Below, piece by piece: positions 55,952-64,000 of a stretch of 64,000 nt of DNA (positions are counted from its first letter, which is position 1; each line of letters begins with the position of its first letter). The notes below the pieces were generated by a model. The model ran no database searches and was not told the origin of the DNA. It saw nothing but the letters and a program-made list of their open reading frames with translations. The position numbers and the translations under genes are program-made. Origin of the DNA: Adiantum capillus-veneris (lineage: Eukaryota > Streptophyta > Polypodiopsida > Polypodiales > Pteridaceae). The stretch spans positions 141,832,858-141,896,857 of the forward strand of contig CM043949.1 of assembly GCA_014529385.2 (NCBI GenBank), in the 5' to 3' direction.

Positions 55952-58900
55952 GGATTGTCTCATGGAACGTGCAGGGACTAGGTGGGCCCCAGTTTCAGCG
56001 ACAGCGGGGCCGATTGCATCAGGAGCTTCAGCGTTGTCTTGTTGGAGGAGATATTGATCTCCTTATGCTTCAGGAGCACCATTTGTGTGAGAGCCGCATT
56101 TGACGTTGCGGTCAGATTTTGCGTGGACGATATGATACCTTTTGGTCAGCTGATTTTGGACCTGGAGGCATCCAGGGTGGGGTATGTATGACTATTGTGG
56201 ACTCATTGCAGCAGGCCATTGTGGACAAAGGGATTATTGTGCCAGGCAGGGCTCAGTGGATTACTATGCAGGTTCAGGGTGGCCTTGTGGGTTTCCTGAA
56301 CATCTATGCGCCCAATGTGGCGAGTGCTCGTGCAGAGTTTTGGTCACAGATTGTTGAGTCTTTGCCGCCGCAGGCCGATCATTGGTGTATAGGAGGGGAC
56401 TTCAACATGTTGGAGGACCCTTCTGACAGGATTGGTGGCATCCATGCTACTGTGCATGGAGTCGCGTTGGCAGCTTGGGAGAGGTTGTGTATGACTTTTA
56501 GGGTCTCGGATACATGGAAACACTCTGGTTTTGTGAGGCCCCTAGACAGTCTTGCCTTCTCTAGATCGGACAGCAGAGTGGGAGGAGTGAATCTATCGCG
56601 GATAGATCGCTTCTACACTAGTGACCACTTCAGTGACCTCCTGGGCATCCTGGCAGGGATCTCCTTCTCGGACCATGCACCAGTGATCCTCACAGTGGCA
56701 GACAGGCAGAGGAGTGGGAGCATGATGCTTCGCATCCCAGAGAGGGTCTTGTTGGACTCAGCACTCAAAGAGAGGGTAGAGGCTCTCTGGACATAGAGTA
56801 TGGACAGCCAGGATTCACCTGCAGACAGAGTGGCCTCAGGCCTAGCTCAGCTTAGCCACTTCTTTCTTCAGGAGTCCCTGGCTCGCCGGGCTGCAGCGAG
56901 AGAGGAGAAGCAACGTCTCGGACGAGGCATTGATTCACTACAGAGGATGCAGGAGCAACATCCAGACAGTCCATGGTTGGAGGAGCAGTTACATCAGGCT
57001 CGACAGGAGCTTGCTAGCACAGAGGAGAGGCGTCATGAGTTTTCCTTCCACCGACAGGCATCTCAATGGACTCAGGTGGGTGACAGAGTGACTGGTGCCT
57101 TTTTTGAGACAGTGGGACCTTGGCACTCGCATGCCAAGGTCAGTCAGTTGAGGAGGCCCGATGGGTCAGTTGCTTGTGGGCCCGAGGATATGCGTGCAGT
57201 TGCTACTAACCTTTATCGTGAGTTACTGTCGGGCTGAGCCCCAGTCAAAGCGGCAAGATGCATGCAGAGAGCAGGTTTGGGCATAGATGCCATGTCTTGG
57301 ACTAAGGAGATGCACCAGAGGCTAGAGATGCCATTCCAGCTGGAGGAGCTGCACACGGCTCTTAGGGACCTCCCCCATGGTAGTTTTGCAGGTGAGGATG
57401 GGTTGACTCCTAGTTTTCTCTTAGAGTACCGGGACCTGCTTGGCCCAGATCTCTGTAGTGATTTTCAGTACATTTTACACACAGGAGTGATGCCTGACAG
57501 CATGAGTGAGGGCCTGATCTACCTCATTCCCAAGGAGGGTGGCTCCTTGGATGAGATTCAACAGTGGCGCCCCATCACCATCCTCAACTCAGCCTACAAA
57601 ATTATTGCCAAGGCTCTGAGTTGAGGATTCAGCCACTTTTAGAGTGCTTTATACATGGGACTCAGACAGGTTTTGTGGGAGGCTTCTGCCCCGGCACGGC
57701 TCCATGGTGAGGACCTTGTGATTCTTCTTCTCGATTCTGAGAAGGCATATGACAGAGTTGACTGGGACTTTCTATACGGCATTTTGCGTAGGATGGGCTT
57801 CTCAGATGCTTGGATTAGAGGGGTGTCAGCCCTGTACAGACAGGCTCATAGTCAGGTGCTTTTGGCAAGAGGTAGAGGTGACCGCTTCATGCTTACTCGC
57901 TCAGTCAGACAGGGCTGTCCTCTTGCCCCCTTTCTCTTTCTGTTCTATGCGGAGGCGATGAGCAGATTTTTGGTGTCACAACAGGTTGGTCTACGGGGCT
58001 TAGCACTTCCTATTCGGGGAGATGAGCTACTGGACGCTGAGTTTGCCGATGACTCAGCCTTGTACTTGGATGGCCAGAAGGCCAATCTTCACGGTTGTGA
58101 GTAGGCTTTGGAGACTTTCTGTTGTGCATCGGGAGCACTGATCAACTAGAGAAAGACAGTGTCTTTCTCGGTTGGTAGATCTCTTGTGCCAGATTGGATG
58201 CCAGGAGAGGGTTTCAAGTGGATTCCCCCAAGGACTGCAGTACGGTACTTGGGTGGTCAGTTTAGTCTCGACTTGTCTCCCGAGCAGCAGATTGATCCTC
58301 TTCTCCTGTCCATCAGGAGAAAGTTGTTACACTGGATCTCAACACGACTTTCTTTGGCTGGTAGAGTAGTAGTTGCCAACCAGGTGTTGTTGGCGACTAT
58401 GTGGTACATCACTTCCTGCTATATCTTCTCGAGTTCTTGTATCAGCCACGTAGAGAGGCTGATCAGGAACTTCCTTTGGTCAGGACATGACACTCAGATA
58501 GCCCGAGCCAAGGTAGCTTGGCAGGTCATCACGTTTCCTTGTTCTCAGGGAGGGATTGGGATCATTGATCCAGCACAGCAGAGCAGAGCCCTTCTTGGGA
58601 AGTTCATAGTTCAAGGACTTCTTCCAGGTGAGGAGCCCTTGAAGGAGTTCTTACTGCAGAGGGTTCGTGCTAGGGTGCCTCAGTCAGGAGGCCCTTGGCA
58701 ACCTTCGACCAAATGGATCTTTACAGAGATGCGCAGAGTTGGTTTGAGCAGGAGACTGGAGGACCGCTTCGCTGTGAGTTTGCTTCGATCTTGGGAGCTC
58801 TTACGGCGAGGCCTGGGAGAGGCAGCCGACGTGCACGAAGGAGCGCCTACGGAAGCCCCTCGTCTGGAACCCCATGGTTAGCACTCAGAGAGGCCACTTG

Positions 58901-60170
58901 GTTGGTAGTTGGCCTCATGTTTCCTGGGGTCCCATGGCGACAGGTCCAGCGCGCTCTCTAGGTGACTGGCTAGAGTTCACAGAGTGGCTTACGCCTCTCG
59001 AGCAAGTAGCACCCTGGTGGATGGGACCTTCACACGAATGGAGGTTCTCATTTCAGTCAGGGCCTGATCAAAGACTGTCCCAGCCCTTTTCTTCGAGCTT
59101 CAGGGTGGGGGACGACTACAACGAGCTGCAGTAGAGGCCCCGCAGGTGGTAGAGTACTGTTTCAAGAGGATCCGAGTTGTGGGCATCTGTGGGGGGACTT
59201 GCGTCATAGACCCTGACCCAGTAGCTCTTGAGACTGGACATTGGAGACTTTGGGCTTGGGAGTGTTGTCTACTGGCACGAGTGTAGTGGGATCCTGGTGA
59301 GTGGCTATGGAGGGACCCCTTCGCTTCTACAGACCACCCAGGTGTCCCTTTCTTTCAGTACATTGTTCGGCTTGAACGTCATATACTTACATCACAGAGA
59401 GAGGCCTGCCTTGCTTTGCAGTATGTCATTGGCAGGAGGAGGGCCTCATAGTCGAGTTCTTGGCAGCCTTTTGGGAGAGGCTTTGGGACTCCAGACAGCC
59501 GAGGCACGTCATCTTGTTTCAGTGGCTGGTCGCACACAGAGCTACAACAGTAGGGAGCTGGCTAGTGCATAGTGGTCTCTTGCCCGCATATGCAGCCTGT
59601 GACCTCTTGGTGGAGAGTCAGCGTCACTGTCTTTGGGACTGTCCTTCGGCCCAGCAGGTGTGGCTACGAGTTCTTCGGCTGATGCATACTCTCTCCACGG
59701 CTAGACAATACACTTGGGAGGCAACAGCTTGGTCCACTCTCATGGGCTCGGCACTTCAGTTTGAGCTATCTGACACCATCAGGATGATAGTGATACAGGG
59801 GGGGCGACCTACACTCCAGCCTGCTACTACAGAGATTACTCCACAGGAGTGGTGCAGTGAGAGAGAGGAGTGTTGGGAGCTCATTAGTGGCTTGACACTC
59901 TGGTTCATCTGGCGGCCTTGTTGTTTCCGCATCTTTGAGGCTCGGCCTATGTGCCCGCCAGCAGAGACTCTTCGTGACTTTTGGCTAGAGCTGATCCATA
60001 CTCTCAGGGGACAGCTTGAGGGACTACAGGGAAGCTCCGACCGCATGCGGGAGTGCCGCGAGGCCTTCCTTAGACTCTGGTTCCCTGGGCCTTTCTACAC
60101 CATTGTCCAGGGTGTGCTCAGATGGCACTACCGTCCATCTGTGTGGCTCTTCCCTGCTCCCATCTCTTGA
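55948..60170 (+). pseudogene. LINE ORF2: APE endonuclease, reverse transcriptase, zf-RVT
   Basis: Starts ATG at 55,948 (MRIVSWNVQGLG), overlapping the ORF1 stop as ATGA. Endonuclease: Q-E near residue 43 (LLMLQEHHL), GGDFNMLED near 150, RIDRFYTSDHF, and SDHAPV near 241. RT: QQWRPITILNSAYKIIAKAL, motif A LLLDSEKAYDRVDW (about 595-607), motif B SVRQGCPLAPFLFLFYAEAM, motif C AEFADDSAL (about 698). After RT: YLGGQFSL, RLSLAGRVVVANQVL, then frame changes after about 58,880. The C-terminal zf-RVT-like block is VILFQWLVAHRATTVGSWLV with HCLWDCPSAQQVW (about 59,500-59,670). The frame is constant from 55,948 to 58,881 except for a compensating pair of frameshifts at about 57,610-57,680. Stops lie at 56,101, 56,794, 57,235, 58,102 and 58,147. 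It nicks DNA and reverse-transcribes LINE RNA at the nick. Confidence 0.92.
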
Positions 60171-60331
60171 TTTAGCCTCATTGTATATATGTTGTTCTTT
60201 CATTGGGATAGTCTCCCCATCATGTTTGTTGTAGCCCTCTCTTGTAGAGGTGGTTGTAGCCCTATGGGCAGTTTTCATTAACTAATAGAAGGATCTTTTT
60301 CTCGGGAAAAAAAAAAGTAATAATGATGCCA

Positions 60332-61044
60332 GAGAGGTTACTCGACATGCAAGCTAATTATAGAATAGGAGTGGATTACGTAGCATGAATACAGAATTAA
60401 TTAGGGTAGGTGGTTTTAGGTGACAAAGCTACTCAACTAGAAGGTATTTAAAAAATACCCAATTTGGGCAGACCACTTGGGTAATATGGGGAGAGGGAAG
60501 CTTTGGTGCATGCATCAAGTGGACTCATAGTGGAATTGAGGGAAGGAAAGCTGCTAAGCACTGCTTACAACGTTTAGGTAGGACCTCAATATTAATATCC
60601 GAGTAAGTGTGCGTACATGCACATATCCATGTGGGGTTACTCGTCTAAATCACAAGACATTGTCCAAGGTCTTCATACACCTCGAATGATTTATGTTTGC
60701 TGAGGGAACGCAGCGACTTTTTATTGAGACAAGAAGAAGCTCGGTTTAGATACTACAAGATTAAATTAAGGCCCGTGTAGATGCGTGTGTAAGTTATGTG
60801 CTCATGAGAAATAGTACATTTCCTTGCTATACTAGAGTGTGTGTGTGTGTGCGTGTGTGCGCACGTGCACGTGCTTTGCCTGCTGCACGCTCAATTCTTT
60901 ATTTGCCTTGCTAGTAGAAATCAACTCTCCCCCTTTGCTTTCCTTTTGCAAGATCCCCCAAGCAGTCCAATTTCTCACTACCTCATGACTTGCTCAACCT
61001 GCTAATTCTGGTTGGCTCGCTACCTATAGCTCACTACACATTGT
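60332..61044. other. Noncoding flank
   Basis: No gene. Short GT/GC alternating tract at about 60,835-60,875. Resumes the AT-rich composition seen left of the LINE. Confidence 0.4.
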
Positions 61045-61769
61045 GTGTGTGTGTGTGTGTGTGTGTTATACACCACACCAAAAAAACCAAGGCTCCAATT
61101 GCTCAAGACCTTCAGTTTTGCATTGGTTGGACCTACTTCCCGATTGACGTGCTCACGGCCCTTTGCTTTCCCTTTCTTTGCACTGTCTTCAAGCCTTCAA
61201 GGCTTTGGACTCTCCGATTCAAGCTCAACTTTGCACTGTCTTCAAGCCTTCAAGGCTTTCAACTTCCGATTCAAGCTCGACTATCCTTTTGACTTTCCCT
61301 CCTTGCTTGAGTTCATGTTGCCCGACTATGTGGCTATCTTTGATTGCTTGCACCTCCAAGCCTTTGCGCATGAGCTTGCTCTTGATTCTCAGCTTCAAGC
61401 TCGAATCTACTACACTATCAAGCTCTGTAGATCCTCTTTTCTTGTTTCTACAAAGATTCCCCTTGAGATTCCAAATGCCCAAGAGGGGCTACACATGCGA
61501 GAGAAGCCGAGATCCGTGATCTCATCCAGGTGCTCACCGAGGAGCTCCGATTCAACGCCACTGAGCCGGATCTGTTGCCACCAAGCTCAAGCCGCCATGA
61601 CCAAAACTCCGTCTCTCCCATGGATGTTGTGGACCATTCAGATGGTAGTCTCTAGTAAAGTGGCCAAACCCATTGTACATAAAACATGCTCCAAAAAGCA
61701 TACCAAATCTAAGAGGGATCACTTTCAACCATGCACCTACATTAATCACCATGCTCTCTAGAGGGGGTT
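61045..61769 (+). other. Coding-like low-complexity region ending in a polypurine tract
   Basis: A 238-codon open frame begins in a (TG)n tract and is dominated by Leu/Phe/Ser/Lys. It includes a ~52-bp tandem duplication (starting CTTTGCACTGTCTTCAAGCC at 61,171 and 61,231). A different frame at about 61,500-61,650 reads more like protein (AEIRDLIQVLTEELRFNATE, then SSSRHDQNSVSPMDVVDHSD). The region ends AGAGGGGGTT (61,760-61,769) just before an LTR-like start. Possibly the interior of a small LTR element. Not recognised. Confidence 0.35.
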
Positions 61770-62392
61770 TGTTAGGAAATATGTCATAGCTAAGTAGATA
61801 ATTGAGTAGGTTACTTAATGGAGAGAGATAATTTTCATACGCAAGAGATTACAGAGTAGAGAGAGAGAGAGAATACACACGATATACGTGGTTCACTCAA
61901 TGTGGGCTACGTCCATGGGAAAGCAGCCACTCAATGGCTTTAGTACTTCAAAACAAGAAGTAGGTTACAAAGGGATTATACCCTTTTGGAGCTCCCGCCT
62001 TGCTTCACTCTCACCACCTCACACCCACCTTGTTGCATCAACTTCACACTATAAAATGTGCGTAGAAATGGCCTCCTTTTATAGGGCAAAAGGGCTTCCC
62101 TCTCTCATGAGAGGGAGCCACGTGTAGCCGCCCTTGTGTAGATAAGTCCAAATCGGACCCTCCAATCTGCCCATGTGTAGTTGTCCTTGAGAAGAAAAGT
62201 CCGCTTTTGAACTCGGCCAACTGGCCATTGACTTCCGACCACCGGCCCAACCGGCCAACCAACCGGTCGTTTTCCAACCACTTTTCGGTTGCCGTCCGAC
62301 CATAATCTTCCGACATATTGACCACCTTGTTGACCACCTTCGTCCGGCCATAATATATTCACCTTTGACCACCTTGTTGACCACCTTCGTCC
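61770..62392. mobile_element. LTR-like block (family D), orientation ambiguous
   Basis: The left edge is TGTTAGGAAATATG directly after a polypurine tract, which argues for plus orientation. A strong TATA box reads on the minus strand (CCCTATAAAAGGAGG, about 62,088-62,074), and a weaker one on the plus strand (ACTATAAAATG, about 62,048), so the direction is not settled. An ACGTGGTTCACTCAATG motif and CTACGTCCATGGG (about 61,888-61,920), common in plant copia LTRs, are present. A ~40-bp duplication (GACCACCTTGTTGACCACC, 62,324 and 62,364) lies at the junction with Copia-4. Confidence 0.5.
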
Positions 62393-64000
62393 TGTCCCTT
62401 GATATCTTCATACCAAGTATCCTCTTTGCAGCACCTACATCTTTCATTGAAAAAGTTTTAGACCGCTCCTCTTTTAGGTCTTTGATGTCGTGCATGTTAG
62501 CACTTGCAATCAGCATGTCATCAACATACAACATTAGGATGATGAACTTCCCATCTCCCAAATTCTTTGTGACGTAGTGATCCGAGTTGCATTTGTGAAT
62601 CCATGATACAACATCCATCGATCAAAATTCAAGTACCATTGTCTTGATACTTGATTTAAACCATACAATCTCTTCTTTAATATGCAAACCATTTTCTCCT
62701 TACCTTTTACTTCATACCCCTTTGGTTGAAGCATGTACATTTCCTCCTCTAAGTCACCATGAGGGAATGTTGTATCCATTTGGTCAAGATTTAGATCATG
62801 AGAAGCCACAAGGCTTAAGACAAGCCTAATTGAGTTCATCTTTACAACATGAGAAAATATTTCATTGAAGTCAATACCTTTCTTTTGAGAAAACCCTTTT
62901 ACCACAAGCCTAGACTTGTACCTTTTCTTCCCACCTTCTTCTTCCTTCAGCTTATACACATATTTGTTTTGAAGTGCTCGCTTACCTTTAGGAAACTCAA
63001 CCAACTCCCATGTTTGGTTGTGATGTAATGAGTCTATCTCCACTTGCATGTTCTTCATCCATTCTTCTTTGGATTCATGTTGCATAGCTTCTTCATATGA
63101 TTCCGACTCTCTAGAATCTGACATCAAGAGATGGTTGAAGGAAGGAACAAACCTTTCTGGAGGTCTACTTGCTCTTGTAGATCTTTGTGAAATAGGTTGA
63201 GGCTCCTCATTTGGTTGACGTTGTTGCACATCCTCACTGTTTGCAGTCCTTGAGTCTTCACCGTCCTCAAGCTCCATGTACTCATCACCTGTTTCTTTTG
63301 TTTGTTTTCTTTCCAAGTAGCCTTTGTACATATTTTGTTTGTTAAAAATTACATCCCTAATCCTTAATATTTTACCATCTTCAGGATTCCATAGGCGATA
63401 CCCAAAGTCACTTTCTCTATAGCCAATGAAGAAACACTTTTTGGACTTTGCATCTAGCTTTGATCTCAGGCTTCTATCTATGTGTATGAAAGCCTCACAC
63501 CCAAACACTTTGAGAAATGCATAATTCACCGGTTTACCTATCCATGCCTCATCTGGAACTCCCCCATCCAATGCCGTTGAGGGTGACCTTTTGATTAAGT
63601 ACACAGACGTACTTACAGCTTCCTCCCAAAGCTCAAGCGGTAGACCTGTATGTAGCCGCATGCTTCGTGCTCGCTCCATGATTGTTATGTTCATCATTTC
63701 AAAAATGCCATTTTGTTGAGGTGTCATTGGGGTTGTTCTTTGCTTCGGAATGCCATTGTTAGCACAAAAGCTTTCAAAAGCTTGGCTGCAATATTCACCT
63801 CCATTGTCGGATCTGAGGCATTTAGCCTTGGTACCTGTTTCATTCTCCACAAAGGCTTTCCACCTTTGAAATATGGAAAACATATCGGATTTATTCTTCA
63901 TTACATAAACCCATGTTTTCCTGGTCGCATCGTCCTGTGAATGTTATATACCTTAATGAGCCACCAAGTGATGGTGTACTTGCAGGACCCCAAACGTCAG
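62393..64000 (-). pseudogene. Copia-4 integrase and reverse transcriptase, truncated at both ends
   Basis: Minus strand from the right edge: DVWGPASTPSLGGSLRYITF (first integrase Asp at the window edge), a frameshift at about 63,935, then a 455-codon open frame (63,901-62,534). Integrase: CLRSDNGGEYCSQAFESF, PMTPQQNGIFEMMN (catalytic Glu kept), KLDAKSKKCFFIGYRE. An acidic linker follows (DEYMELEDGEDSRTANSED), then the RT: YVYKLKEEEGGKKRYKSRLV, VVKGFSQKKGIDFNEIF, LYGLNQVSRQWYLNF. A frameshift at about 62,600 leads to FIILMLYVDDMLIAS (YVDD at about 62,530) and FSMKDVGAAKRILGMKISRD. The RT then ends abruptly at 62,393, with no RNase H. Tork-like lineage, similar to Copia-1. The element continues beyond the window. 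Confidence 0.92.

Larger units (their letters stand above)
53611..60331 (+). mobile_element. Full-length L1-like LINE with 16-bp target duplication
   Basis: The target duplications are AGTAATGATGATGCCA (53,611-53,626) and AGTAATAATGATGCCA (60,316-60,331), with one mismatch. The element ends in about ten A's (60,307-60,316) after TTTTTCTCGGG. The order is a GC-rich 5' UTR with long C-runs (53,627-54,040), ORF1 (to 55,951), ORF2 (55,948-60,170) and a short 3' UTR. It is intact in length (about 6.7 kb) but inactivated by stops and frameshifts. GC content is clearly higher than in the flanks. Confidence 0.92.

Noticed and set aside
61045-61761. 238-codon frame as a host protein
   Set aside because: It begins in a (TG)n tract, is low-complexity, contains a 52-bp duplication and runs into a polypurine tract. 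A better protein-like frame overlaps it.

Overview
The window is nuclear DNA from a large, repeat-rich land-plant genome. The evidence is the retroelement content: Ty1/copia pol genes of plant type with initiator-Met primer sites, gypsy fragments, an LTR element primed by the tRNA-Asp-type site TGGCGCCGTTGCCGGGGA, L1-like LINEs, MITEs, and a decayed PPR gene fragment. No intact host gene, rRNA, tRNA gene or CRISPR array could be supported. A Penelope-like reverse transcriptase at 21.4-22.6 kb hints at a gymnosperm, fern or lycophyte rather than an angiosperm, but this is inference.

Layout. 0-3.4 kb: an LTR (family A) abuts the 3' half of a copia element (Copia-1). 3.4-5.6 kb: a minus-strand gypsy gag remnant cut by a 450-bp foldback MITE. 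5.7-6.25 kb: PPR pseudogene. 6.25-11.7 kb: AT-rich noncoding DNA with local tandem and dispersed repeats. 11.8-20.2 kb: a decayed gypsy element (Gypsy-1) split by Copia-2 (14,077-19,181), which is complete with both LTRs and a GATTT target duplication. From 20.2 kb a minus-strand LTR element (family B) is itself split by element E1 (20,840-31,788), an 11-kb LTR retrotransposon with a perfect CCAAT target duplication. E1's 5' LTR is in turn interrupted by a ~1.5-kb Penelope-like insertion. 32.6-38.1 kb: Copia-3, decayed. 38.1-40.1 kb: minus-strand gag and LINE fragments. 40.1-47.3 kb: a MITE-like element, a family-A LTR in opposite orientation to the one at the left edge, complex AT/GT microsatellites, and minus-strand relatives of E1. 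47.3-53.6 kb: mostly noncoding, with one short clean ORF, one polypurine-tract/LTR boundary and one TIR element. 53.6-60.3 kb: a full-length but inactivated L1-like LINE with a 16-bp target duplication and poly(A) tail. 60.3-64 kb: a low-complexity ORF region, an LTR-like block, and the minus-strand integrase/RT part of Copia-4, which runs off the right edge.

No genes work together here as a host pathway; the coherent story is nested transposition. At one locus at least four layers can be read: Gypsy-1, then Copia-2 and the family-B element, then E1 inside family B, then the Penelope-like element inside E1. The most noteworthy content is (1) the Penelope-like RT followed by a hammerhead-ribozyme-shaped motif, and (2) E1 and its relatives, which appear to encode two protease-like domains and a repeated aromatic-Gly...IWxPK motif but no recognisable RT, RNase H or integrase. 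Frame and stop assignments were made by eye from the sequence; similarity statements are from memory of families, not from a search.
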